A stretch of DNA of 64,000 nt from NCBI GenBank assembly GCA_018806985.1, contig JADANN010000108.1, forward strand, positions 3,782,001 through 3,846,000. Direction: 5' to 3'. The stretch comes from Angiostrongylus vasorum. Taxonomy: Eukaryota > Nematoda > Chromadorea > Rhabditida > Metastrongylidae. The notes below the pieces were generated by a model that did no database searches, was not told the DNA's origin, and was given only the letters and a program-made list of their open reading frames with translations. This document shows positions 1 through 13,200 of this stretch, in pieces. Made by a program: the position numbers and the translations under genes. How positions within the stretch are numbered: position 1 is the first letter of the stretch; each line of letters opens with the position of its first letter.

Positions 1-2629
1 TGCAATCAAAGGGTGAAATCATAACCCAGAACTTCAAGCTCATAAGAATTGTTACCTCATTCACGAAACTACCAGCAACTATCATAGTAGAAGTGGACGT
101 CCAAATGACGCTCACACTACAGTGAACACAAAGAACAACGTGACAACGAACTGGCCAACATCTAGATGCCAGCAGTGGCGAACTATCAACAACAGTTTGA
201 GCAACATTGTACACGGTGATTCGTTCTCAGTGAAAACTGTTAAAGCGCAAACGGATAACCACTGTCGAATGATGCCCAAAACACTGGTTAGTAATCGCTC
301 CCAGTATACCCGACTGAAGTACTGAAATGCCGATCACACATGACAAAAACCGAACGCCTCTGAGTGGCATGACATCCAGAAGAACTGCTCTGCACGTGAT
401 TCACTCCTTCAAGTCTCCGCGAACAGTTCCGCCATTCTGCTGTCGAACGATGCACAGATCGATACACAGGAAATGAGTCACAGGGATATTGCAAACAGCT
501 ACATTCAGCTCGTAGAATCTGAAGAGAGCGGCTATGAGGTCAATTTAATCGATCATATTTTTTCGTTTCTTCTACATCGTTTTCCGCATTGAGAATACCA
601 TCCTAACAGAACAAGAACTCGCCCTGTCTGGGTAATAAAAGTGACGTTCATCTGACGTGACTAACGCAGCGAGCGAATCAGCGAAGCGAAAAGCGGGATC
701 TTACCGGCTACAACGTGGGCAAGCATTGCGTGCACTCAGTGCAGCTTCTTTCGAACGGTGCATATTTTATCTACTCGTGCTCTGACAACATGCAAAATCA
801 GATACTTCATTTACCACATAAAGATCCATACAGTACACTGATTGCTAAGTAAGCTTGATATGAGAGGATGAACATGTAAAGACAACAACACAATGATAGC
901 GAATAAGCAGAAACTGAGCCATAAAGATCCATCATATAACTTTTAAGCGACTCATTACTCCACAAAAAGACGTCTCGATGAATAGTTTGTAAAAACAGAA
1001 AGAAACACTGCCGTTTTCAACTGAAAAAAAAATTACTTATCCCATCACGCAAGACCAACATACAATATCATCGGAGAGCGAAGAGTGAAATATTTTGACA
1101 AAAGCTCCGATAACGCATGACTCACACACAAAATGAAACCCCAATTATACTAACCCTAAGCCAACTCTATACGCCTAAAGGCCTGGTTCCAAATTCCAAC
1201 TGATCACACAAAGTCGTGAAGAAATCTGAGTCCTTAACACATTCGCAACGAAGCTCGCTTTTTAAGAACAGACGACAATTCCTCCAATTCTAGAGAGATA
1301 GAAGAAGTGAAATCGAGAAGAAAAAAAACCATGCGAGGGTTCTGACGTCATAAATGTGACGCAGTTGCTTTTGATGTACAAAGCAGATTTCTTCAATTAA
1401 AAACCAGAATTACAAGAATGTAAGCAATTCACAAGCAAGAATTGAAACGTGCCACAGCCTGACGCCAATCAGTTGCTATGAATGTTTCAGAGAAAAATGC
1501 TTCCATTTCCTGAAGCGATAACATTCAAACACATTTAATGTCACTATCATTTCAATATATTTGATGTCACTACAATCCACTTAATGTGACAAAATGTGGG
1601 ATTGAAATGCATAAAAAAAGCACCTGAATAACTCTGTCCCAGTTAGGAAAGTGGTCACAGTCCGGGATATTTAGGAAATCGTGGAAAATTTTCTCCAGCA
1701 GCGGACGAATAATGAGACGCCTTAAAATAATAGCGACGTCAACATGAGTTAGATGTTAAAAGAAATTCGAAAGATCTGCATAATGGACACAAATATAAAC
1801 ACATTTACCAACCCTTACAAACATCACTGGCGTGTACAATGTCAAACGTGGGAGACAAACGACATATCCACCCTAAGTTTGTCCCCACAAGTCCAACCAG
1901 TGCGTCGTACTCGTATTGTCCACGTCTAACCTACCAGTGTTTCGGGACGTTTTTTTTATTCACTTGTTTAGTAGTTCCGTGCGATTCTTTTTGTGATTAA
2001 CCCACTGAGAGCAACGATACTATTGGTAACTGATCTTTTTTTTAAATAATTTCGCACGATTTCTCAAAGTGAATGTTCCGTTCATTCTTAAAAATCGTAC
2101 CTGTCTGCGCCTTTGTGAAACACCGCCTAGATCTCAACATGTTCTACTGAACTGTATAAAATTTTTGCCACAAGAACAATTCTTTTAAAGAGTCTTCTAC
2201 CAGGGAGGAAGTTACCGCGTCTGCGACGGACTTTTTTCAGGATATCAGAATAGATGCTGACGCATCAGCTGTCAATGCTCACGCAATAGATGAAGAAGTT
2301 ACGACGGGTGATTTCACGACCCAAATATTCGCACTTGCTAATTATCAATCGAGGGAAAAAACGAATATTGCGAAATTCTTGCCGACCGCTGGTGTTGGAG
2401 TGCTGCACTGACAGGTTTTATCAAACATTTAGGCATAATATTAGTGAAAATTGAAGCCATTTTTTAAAGTCTAATACTCCTTTTTTAGTTTGAACAACTG
2501 GCTTATGCAATATTGATGTTTTGCTAAGAAATGCACCAAAGTGATGGCACCAAGATGAAAATGTCACAAAACTTTGCATTATTGTACAAAAATTTTGTTA
2601 ATATGTGAATAACACGAGTGTGTTGCATG
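1..2629. other. No gene recognised
   Basis: AT-rich DNA with many stops in all frames. Three near copies of TTTAATGTCACTA-like sequence lie at 1531-1595. Nothing else stands out. Confidence 0.5.
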
Positions 2630-2882
2630 GCGCGTGCGACGCAGTGGTCGGAGGCGCCCTGCAACACACACGTGGAATCGCCCATCAAGCCTTCCATTCC
2701 TCCGGGGTCGGCAAATTTGTACCAGACCTGTCTGGGAGGAAAGCAGCACTGGCTGGATACACCGGTAGGCCACCGCGAGTCATTGTAAAGGTCAGATATG
2801 CTTTCAATCACCTGAAAACGATGCTTAATGAAGTCGAATGCATGGCGCATCCCTCAGGGATTGATCAACGCCGAGAGCTTTT
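2630..2882 (+). repeat. Family A tRNA-derived SINE (about 265 bp)
   Basis: The head has a pol III A-box-like element (GACGCAGTGGTCGG) and a weak B-box region. The body carries CTCCGGGGTCGGCAAATT, CTGTCTGGGAGGA, CACCGCGAGTCATTGTAAAG, and it ends ATCAACGCCGAGAGCTTT. The same structure defines all family A copies. Confidence 0.75.
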
Positions 2883-3682
2883 AGAGCTTTCTGTGAATAA
2901 CAACAACCGATGTAATATACTCAGCATGGTGCAATACTATTCAGTCTCTCCTGTCCCTTCCTACCAGAAAACAGTTCGAGGCTGACTCGAAAAAGAAGAA
3001 AAAAGAAAGAGGACGAATGACGTTGGGTAGTTCACTAGGGGAATGCGTAATCACTATGAATGCGAATGGGTGGATCACTATCAATATAACAAAACACGTC
3101 CCTCAATGGATCGTTAAAAAATCCACGCGATAATATGTTGTGAAACGTTTGTCATTCATTTGTCCTCGTGCAGTCCAGAGTGTCCTTGGGTTTCACAACG
3201 AGGAATTGGAAGGCAGATAGCAAGTATGATAACATAGGTAGTTTTCTTCATGCACAGAGCACGGAAATATTCCAGAACATAAAGGATGAAAACTCGATTT
3301 TCTTAGCAAGATAAGACCTATTGACTGATACAAAACGTTGGAGATTTTAAACCTTAAAGAGCGAAGATAAAGCACTAGACTGGAAAATACGAAAGTAGAA
3401 ATACGTCCCGAAACATTATGCGCTCGAACAGAGCAAACTGTCTTCTAAAAACAACTAACGTTCACACCGTCCATTTCAACTCTTATTGAACTCTAAATCT
3501 TCAACAACCTCATGGGAATTTTTTGCTGGACTTCGACCACTCCCAAAATTGGCATTTTGCAGCGAAACGCTGATAAAATGCATTGTCCCACAGGCATTTC
3601 ATTAAAACTTCTAGTTGTCGTCAATATGCTCCATATCTACGACTACCTACCACATATACAAGCTTATTTGTATAGTTAGATA
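2883..3682. other. No gene recognised
   Basis: AT-rich, no conserved coding or repeat family seen. Confidence 0.5.
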
Positions 3683-4060
3683 GCCCGAACTCACTGGTTG
3701 TGCGGACCCCCCAGCACAATCTCCATTCTACGTAGATTTGCTGGTTTAGCCATAGTGGTTCCTTGGAGTCTCAAGGACAGTCTGGCCAGTCCGCCCCCAG
3801 GTTGTCACTACCACAGGCAGTCGCCGCCTTTGTTGATCGGAGGGAGATTTGCCACTATGCGACCAGTTTGATACCATGAAGATGGTGGATCCTGGTATTG
3901 GTTTACTCTTAGCTAGGCTTCCTGATGGGAACCCCGGACTTCTTCTCAGCTTGGGAGACCCTGCCTGGAGGATGAATCCACCCGCTCGCTGTAAGTCGCC
4001 GTCCGACAGCCAGGAATCCTTCCCGAGCCCCCGATGAGGCGGTAAATCGATAGGAGGCAT
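3683..4060 (+). mobile_element. Family B: RTE internal-deletion derivative (about 375 bp)
   Basis: A full-length copy beginning near CACTGGTTGTGCGGACC and ending near GATGAGGCGGTAAATCG. The 5' 230 bp match the 5' end and the remaining bases the 3' end of the RTE copy at 31988-33720, joined at CTTCCTGA. No coding capacity. Confidence 0.75.
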
Positions 4061-5818
4061 GCTATTAAACGCGAATGAAATATTGTTGTACCAGAAAAGA
4101 TATTCATACCTCTTCATGGCGTTCTGTAGTCTGAATCCTCCATCTGCCTTTACTACTTCAGCGTACTTATTAAAGATGATTACATGCATAGTGCCAACAA
4201 AACCAAAGTAATCAGTTTGGAATGTCCACGGACGACCATCCTAAATGATAGAAAGTGGAAAGAGGCAAAACGACAGTTCACAAAGGAACGTTACTTTATG
4301 TTAGATCTAAGTAGTTAACGGTTTTTATACAAATAGACATTTTATGTAAACGATAAACACCAGTAGATTAATACATTTGAAAGATCTGACTCGGAATTTG
4401 TATATTTCGTAGGGTACTGAACCTAGATTTGACTTGTCAGCGAGTGTAGATAATATAGAGACTATTCTCTACTCGGTACAGAATAGTCTCTATTTTACCA
4501 TTGGTCTAGTATATACATAGTACACTCCGAACACTATTTACTGTCGTCTACAACCGATTACTTTTCATGTTAATGGACACAACACCTGTGGGCTTGCGGG
4601 CTTGCCATATGTCCATACTTCTCAATAAACCCTGATAAAGGGAGCATCGTCGGTGGCTCGACCCTGCGACCTACTCCGCTCAGCTCATGCATGGCCAGCG
4701 TCATGCCATTCGCTTGGATACTGGTTACGCTACTTAGATCACCTTATCTGCGCAATTTACTGTATCGTTTTTCACTTTAATTTTCTATATAAGCAACACC
4801 ATTAACCATGCTTCAGTTCGTACAAGTAGTGCTCTTAGAGTCCTCATCCTTTTTTTTCTTTTTATTTCATGTAGCAGAATTCAACTACCGAGCCCTTCGA
4901 TAAAATAAACAACCTTAAGTTCAGTTGGTCGTTACTCTTAATCACTCTAATCACCGATGTCTCATTTATTCCTTATTCTTTGCTACAGTTGTTCTTCATA
5001 TTACGTAACCAGTCTATTACATAAGTTTCATACGCAACCATGAACCCGTCTGCTTTTCTTTTCTTCGTCAAAACGCATTCTATACGATATATACTTTTCA
5101 CAACCGTTGTCGATGCGCTTCTACTGTTTACATTTCTCAACACTTATGTCGCTATTGTTGCATTACTGATATAGCCGGATTAATTGCCCAAATTTGAGAC
5201 TACGAGAAAGCGACACGTTTGAAACGCCTGCGTAGCAGGCCGAAAAAAAAGAAGCAACTACCCCCATAGCTTAATCAACACAAATGATAACACGTAAATC
5301 AACATCCCATTTTTCCAAAATACTTCTACCAAACCATAGTTCACATTCCTTTAAAGTTTTGCCTCCTCACTGTTGTATATTTTAAATGTTAAACGGCGAC
5401 TTACAACCACGAATTAGTGGATCCACCATCAGGAATTTCCAACGTCACAAAAACGACATTTTCATCGAGAACGGAAAGTGCCAGAAATCGCTGTCATCTT
5501 AGTAGAAACTAGACCTACTTTTCGATCAAGACCAAGAAGACAGGCATAGCTACACAACTATACAAAGTCACAAAAAATCCACTCAATAAGTCATGAATTA
5601 GGTGCACTTCTCAGATCCCATATAACAATTTATCTACTAAAGCAAAGACATCAAACAGTAGATAACCTCTCATCACAACTGCCCAACTTGCTAAGTGATG
5701 TACAACCCCCGTTTAAGTCGTATCAATGGTCACAGGAACCGCTTAGATACCAGAGACAAAAGCAGCTCCTATTTGCACTAGCACTAGTCTAGTAAGAAGA
5801 CGATTTTGACATATATTC
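4061..5818. other. DNA downstream of BUB1, no exon recognised
   Basis: Searched on the minus strand for the missing end of the BUB1 kinase (a W..FF..LLNI-like segment) without success. Contains the 14-bp hairpin at 4455. Confidence 0.45.
4455..4493. repeat. Perfect 14-bp hairpin
   Basis: ATAGAGACTATTCT and its exact reverse complement are separated by 11 bases. Role unknown. Confidence 0.5.
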
Positions 5819-7197
5819 TTAATTGACTGCTCCCATGAACACACGATGTAGACAAAAACCGCTGCATTGAAGTAGATAGTCGTCTAACCGGAATGAAAAG
5901 GACACCTGTATTTATAGTAAATTTTCACCAAGTCTTCTTTTTGTCAATGAAATCTTACAGTGGCGTCACGTAAATACTCAGGAAAGTGAACAAAATAAAC
6001 AGCTCATGCTACCATACCAGCATCTCGGAGCAGTTAAATTTCTCCGTTCCACTTTTTCCAGTAAAAGTACGACCGGATAAGGAGTGCATGTCGATCGCCC
6101 GACCCCAATCGATAAGTCTCAAAAATGGTGTAGAAAGGATCAACCGTTTATCATTACCATCATTCAGTTTATTAAGGATCATAAAGTTGTCAGGCTTAAC
6201 ATCTCCATGAATAACTTTGACATTGTGTACATCACGTAGTATTTTTGCCATGTGTATAGCAATTAGAAGAACTATGTACCAGCTTGGATCCTTCATTTTG
6301 TTAGAAATATCCTACAAATGTCTATCATCCTTGATAACCATGAATGAACTGTTCCTAATGTGAAAGGTCCACCAATACTTCTACAAAAACCATATAGAAC
6401 AAGGTTCTAATAAAGAATTTCTTAAACATTACTCATTCTGCTGTCGTGGTAATTACAACAATACGTGCCAGCAAGATAATTCTGTTGTATTCACCTGAAA
6501 TACCACCTGCTCAGCTCTAGAGCTAGGTCCTTCATCACACGAATTTTCCGACCTAGACAGACGTAGTTGGGGTATCCAGAGATAATCATTCGGCCGAGTG
6601 TAAGTGGGGAAGACGCAACCGATCCGTTCCTCATAAACATCGTTTTTTTAAATTTGGTCAAAAACCAATCTGTCCACGGGCTTTATCAAAATCGGCAAGC
6701 ATTCGTTCTACATGGATAATGCTTCGTGGTATAAGAACGATGTCATCAGCTAAGCAAAGACTGTGTAATTGCCAACAATCGATTTTCGCTCTCACGCTGT
6801 CCCACTGCAGTGCTCGGATGACATTCTCGAAGGTGGTAGTAAGTAATTTTGGCAAGATGATATCGCCTTATCAAACCCTTCCTCTAACGTCGATGTTAAC
6901 ATCACTGCAGAATGGAGATATGTTGGTTATAAAATCTTTACACAGCTCATGAAGAATTTTATATACTGACTAGGGACTTCACGGATTTGAAGAGCACCTG
7001 TATAGAACAGTTTTTGCTCTATTGTTGCTATGAGTATGATCGGTATGATCCTACCACATACTACGTGCTTCTATGACCCATTAAACAACCCCGCTGCTGC
7101 CGACATTCTGAAGTGTTATAGTATGTAGTTGATAAATGATTTTATAAACTGATCTTGTTGAGCTGATGCGAGGTTGGTATAGGTTTTTGTTGACAAC

Positions 7198-7252
<55 letters not shown>

Positions 7253-10200
7253 CGACAGCGAAAACCTTATACCAACCTCGTATCAGCTCAATAAGACCAG
7301 TTCATAAGACGATATAAATAAATATATGTTCCAGTATGTATTTAGTGTACCTGTATACCTTTTACACACATCTACTCAACCATGACTCATCATAACGACT
7401 GCCCGAGATAACTGTTAACTGTCAAACTGTCAATCAAACTACGGGTCAACGAAGTCGTTCGATAAAAAGGTCATTTAAAATATTTCTAAGTCCAGGATAG
7501 AGCTTTTCTCAGTCGATATCCACCGCGTCTGCGGACTGATTACAAGCAGTGTAGGAAAAGGTTTCTCTAGGCCAAAGAAAATGATCAATCAAATGATTCC
7601 TACAGAAGCCATGTCTTCGCATAAGTGTTAACGTATCACGTAGTAACATATAACGCAGTGTAAATATGAATCACTTCAAGTATAACTCTAAGCATATAAA
7701 CCACAAATGGCAAGGAATGTAAAAAAATGGGTGTTGCTCAAAGAACTGTGGAAACGTACCAGAAGAGTTCCATAGGGATGATATTCACTAAAAATTACAG
7801 AAGCATTAGTAAATATATAAGCCTCGGTAACCTAAAAGGTGTTGGTTCAGACAAACATAAAACACGGATATATAATCAATGACAAGATCAAACACTTTCT
7901 AAGCAGCTAATAACCTGCATCACACTGTCCAAAGCAAATTTTCTGTCTTTGTTTAAACGCGTTCTCAGCTCCGAACATATGTAGACTTCCCATGGACACG
8001 AAGGAGTCTCGTACTAGAATCATGGAAGACTTGAAGAGCGTATTAAACAACTGGTGGTCATAAAAGCGGAAAAAGTCCTTACTTTTAACGCCAGTGTTCT
8101 TCCTTCCTCGTTTACTGTTTTGTACACTTTGGCGTAACCACCTTGACCAATAAAAGCAACTATATTGAATGCTTCTCCACCAAAATTTGCCATTTCTCCG
8201 ACAAAAACGCATGGACATGCCACCTAAATCTACCAGTAGAACAATACCGTTAAAATAAAAGCATTAAATGATAGGTCCAAGTAATCTTGCATCGAATTCG
8301 TGCTGGTAACAAGGCTTGCGACTTCTTTTGAGGATGCTCGCTTGCAGTTGTCTATCCCAAGGATTTATTCTGGTGGTCTCGACTATTCTGTAAATTGCTT
8401 GTTTTTAGTACGATCAAAAGATGTTTAAACAACGTTATGAAAATTCCGATCACACACAATGGAAATTCCACTCCAATTTTAGTATGATCACCAGAATCCG
8501 TCCTGTTCATTTCTATTGCATCTTCCGACTCTCCCAAATTCATTCTATTCAACGCTATTTCCATAGAGCATTGAGCATCCTGAACTGGCCTAACTTTGGG
8601 GAGAGAACTCTTCGCTATAGTGATAGATTTCGATGGAACGAGAGAACGACGTCTCATAAATGCAGACTGAGCATACAAGAGTTCTTCATCTTTCTCTTTC
8701 CTCATTTGCTCTTCTAACTCTTTATTGAGTGGTGCAAAGAAGTCTAGAATAGTGTGGCTTTCTCACACATCTAAGTAAATGAAAGGCTCCAAATCGTTAA
8801 ATAGATTACAACCGACCCTCGTGAGTTGGGGGTTTAAGCGTGTGGTGAGCGGGAGTTGATGTCACAATTCCACGGTCAGGTTTTTTGTCTATTCCCAAAG
8901 CTGAAAACTTCGCTCCTGCCACTGTTTCTTCATCATCTAAAGTGGAAATAGCAGTTTAAATGAGTGCACATCCCTACCATAAGCATAGAAAACTACGTTA
9001 CATACTTTGTCAACGATTTACGTATAAGATTTCAACTACCTCGGCTTCAAAAAAAAGCCACCTAAATCGAGGTGAAAAACTTATGAGGACCTTAATCCAA
9101 ACAGCTTCATATCACTCGTTTAACAGCAGTAGATAAAGATTAGAAAAAAGAATAAAGCTTTCGGCGTTGATCTATCCCAGAGGCATGCACCATGCACTCG
9201 ACTTCATTAAGCATTGTTGAAGGTGACTGAATGCAAATCTGGCCTTCACAATAACTTGCGGTGGCCTACCGATGTATCGAGCCACTGCTGCTATCCTCTC
9301 AGACAAGTCGAACCAATTTGCCGACCCCGGAAAGGATGGAAAGCTTGGTGAGCTGGGGGCGCCGGGATAGGGCAAGCCGCCTCCCACCACTGCACTACAC
9401 ATGCCCTAGATAACGATAACGGATGTAATTCATCACCTATTCTATTGACATATTCGCAATGAGGCTAGTTCTCCAATACTTGCTCATTTTTTAACTAGAC
9501 TGTTTAAGGACTTGAGGGTTTAACAGAACAAGTCATAGAACAGACCTGTACTTGTCTCCTCTGCATGATATATATATATATATATGTAGATAGGTGTGTA
9601 CATATGTGTATACATATATCTACACATACGTACATATGTATATGCATAAATATATGTATACATACGTATACGTACATATATATAAGGGGCACATGTAGCG
9701 CGGTGATCGGAGGCGCCTTGCAGTACACATGGGATCGATCCCCGCGGCACAGGCCCACCGACCCCTCTATCCCTCCGAGGTCGGCAAATTGGTATCACAC
9801 TTGTCTAGGAGTGTAGCAGCACTGACTCGATACATCGGCACGTCACGGAGAGTCATTGGAATGCCAGATATGCATTTTATCACCTCTAACGATGCTTAAT
9901 GAAGTCGAATGCATGGTGCATCACTCAGGAATAGATCAACGCCGACAGCTTCACTCTTTAGCTTTACATAGATATGTGCATATATGCATATGCACAAGCG
10001 CATACATATGTATACATATGTATATATACATATATGCACGTATACATTACATACACATACTTGGATACATAAATGGCCCTTCTTCACTGGATGTGCGGAC
10101 ACCAGCGTAACTTCTATTTTTTTCGGAGCTTTGCTGGCTTTCCACTGTGGTTCCCTGGAATCTCGAGGTCGGCTTAGCCAGTCTGCCCCAGGTCGTCACT

Positions 10201-13200
10201 ACCACAGGCTGTCACCACCTTTGCGGAACAGAGGCAGATTTGCCACCATGCGACGACTAGTTTGATACAAGGACAGTGGTGGATCCTGATATTCCCGATG
10301 GAAACGCCTCGCTCCTCCTTAGCTTGGAAGACTCTGCTAGGCGAACGAATCCCCCCGCTCTAGATCGCAGACCGACACCCAGGAACACTTCACCAAGTAC
10401 GATGAGGAGGTAAACCGTTGGGAGAACATCGTATACGATGTATTATATATATTTATATATGTGTGTATATATTATTACATATGTACTATGTGTGTAAATA
10501 TATAGTTTCCTAACACAATCTAATCCTTGACTAAAATAAAAACACTAAAACACTAGAAAATAAGTATTGTAAGGAGAGTGTGGCAGACCCAATACGGATG
10601 AGGAATTCGTGGCACTATTCCGTTAGCGAAATGAATGATACTCGTTGAAACACTTCGCTGCTTCAGACAAAAACCTTGCTGATAAAAGATGGTATAATAA
10701 GCAGATTTGTTTCTCTCAAGCAAAGATGTGTGGATCCTAGCAGTTCTTATCCTAGGCAATAATTCACTGCAGATGGAATACAGCTGCTTGAAGGTTGTAG
10801 TTTTAAAAGTTTTCCCAACATATCGTCAAGAGTTAACGGCATACTTCTGAACTTCAGTAGTACAATGTAAAAGACACTTCTCATATGTGAAACTAACCGA
10901 TAAACAGTGAGCTCCTTCTCTTAAGAACATCACCAAACCCACTCTTTTGGCAATTCTCCTGTACATCTGGATCTAACCGCGCTTTTGAATCACCTTCCAT
11001 ATTGGAAAGCCAAACTGTTTGGAATGGAATACGTTCTTCATGTGATTTGATAGCATGTTGAGATGGAATGCTAAAGTGGGCATGAACTCTAGCGATATAC
11101 GACGCATACAGGTCACTATAGTTCTAGTGATCCAAAACATGGTGATTCGGTCATAATATGCACGTTAAACGTACTTTTCGGTACCCTTAGCCTCTGAATC
11201 TGGTTGTGTTAATTCTTCATCGACGAAAACCTGAATTGTAAAACAGTAACTTGAAAAATCAAGTGGAAATCGGAAAAAAGATCTGACCTCAAACGCTTCC
11301 ACAACAGGTGTAGAGACTGGGAGAGTTGTTTCGTCGGTTATTCCACGTAGGCTACCTAGCAAACTCGGATTCAGTCACAGTTCCGTGCTAGAACAAATGC
11401 CTAAGCAACAACGAACAACCTTGATTGATATCTACAGTATCCGAAAACATAGCCTTCATATCGTTGTATGCCTTCTCAGTAAACGATGAACCGATAATAA
11501 ACGTAGCATTTGAGGATGACGTTACGACCTCAGGCTGAGCTAAAAGGAAACGACTATTTAGTAAATCACGACTGATTTCGACTTTTTGTTAAAAAATGAT
11601 AATGAAGAATGTAGCACTCGAAAATCTCAAATTTCAAAGACTCGAGGAAGGAACTCCGCTTTATCGCTCTAATCATATGCACAACCCTGAATCGTGGTTT
11701 TAATTTAGAAAACGGTCTAAATTTGGCGTTTTCGAAAAGCACTCTGGTAAACGTCTGGAAAACACACATTTCTGCAGAAGTGCAGTGGAAACACTGGAGC
11801 GAGTGGGTTGAGCAGGAGAGGGAACGTGACGACGTTTCTCGTCATTTGAAAACTCCAAGTCGCATTCTTCAACCGTTTCCAAAATCCTGTTCCTCTTCGG
11901 AAACTGTAAATTTTGACTAAAGGAAAGAAGACTTGCGCAAAAAATGGGCAACTACTAAATCCAGATACAGACCAATACCAAATTCTTAACTAAAGAAATG
12001 GGAAACTGTACCTCGTTCGGCAACTGGGAACTTGGCTGGACATTTACAGTCGGTTCCTGCAAAGATGAAAATTATTTATGGAAGCCAAGGAATGGAAAAA
12101 AAATGAGAAAAAAGAAAAAACTGAAAAACCGTCGAAGAGACATACGGACTGCACCGCTGTGATATCCATGGGTGCATGAAAGAAGTCGTCAAGCGTTTGC
12201 TGGTCAGCAATCATTGCCTCTCTCAGTTCCTCGATTGAAGGTGCAATGTAGGAGTCATTAGGACGGTCGATGAGCACATGTCGCAATATTGAACGTTCTT
12301 AAACAATTTTATACCGAGGTCAAAAAAGTCGTCATGTCTGCAAATTTGTTTGCTTAAGTTTAACAAAAAAAGAGGAAACCAAGATTACATACTATTTGGG
12401 CCGAAATTTGAACTAGCCGTCTCAACAGTAGCATTGGGCGTTTCCATAGCTTTGTACTCAAAATTCGCCAGAGATGAGCGACGACGGTCTACAAGCGAGG
12501 ATTAAGCTAAAGCTCTAAACGTTTTTAGATATACGGTGGACTTTACAATAGACTAGTAGAGTCAAGTTCGGTATCAGACATCAGTAAATAAACAAGATAC
12601 TTTCTAACACACTAATATTCCATACTTCTCTTTAATTTTGAATCTGCAGCTCTATTGGTGTTAAGTACAGCCATGGTTTCCTCGTCATCATTGAAAATTT
12701 TGCTGTCAGGAAAGTACTGGTCCACCAGGTCCCTGGGAAGAAATAACTTTCCATTTTATGTTCTGCCACTACTGCATGCACCAATAATGTTATTCGAGAA
12801 CAGATATCAGGATTTACCTGAACCCCTGCTTCCACTTCAGCTGCAGGGGAATCGTGAAGACGACGCCTCGCCAAAGATAGTACACTGACGAAATCGTTCA
12901 AGTCACCACTCTGAGCATAACTTTCGGCCCACATAAGGTGAAACTTGAGCGAATGACGGAATCGTCCCTGCTCTTCAACCTTTTCAAATACTTTCGCTGC
13001 TCCCATGTTCTTGCTGTACTTGGCCAATATCCTGTACAATCGAAGCATATCTTCTTGGCCAACCAAAGACCCTTCTTTGTGCAAGGAAATTATAGCACTG
13101 TGGGCTTTCTCTTTAACTTTTGAAGGCATGTAGATCTCCCAAGCTTCTAGATTCCTGAAATTTGTTCAGCGTATTTTCAATTGTTCCTCTAAATAAATGA

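Noticed and set aside
7196..7253. CRISPR-like direct repeats
   Set aside because: Simple AAC microsatellite in a eukaryotic intron.
12760..12818. Continuation of BUB1 exon 3 past 12818
   Set aside because: The frame stays open but the sequence stops matching; a GTAAAT donor and an in-phase CCAG acceptor at 12717-12720 restore YFPDSKIF, which fits better.
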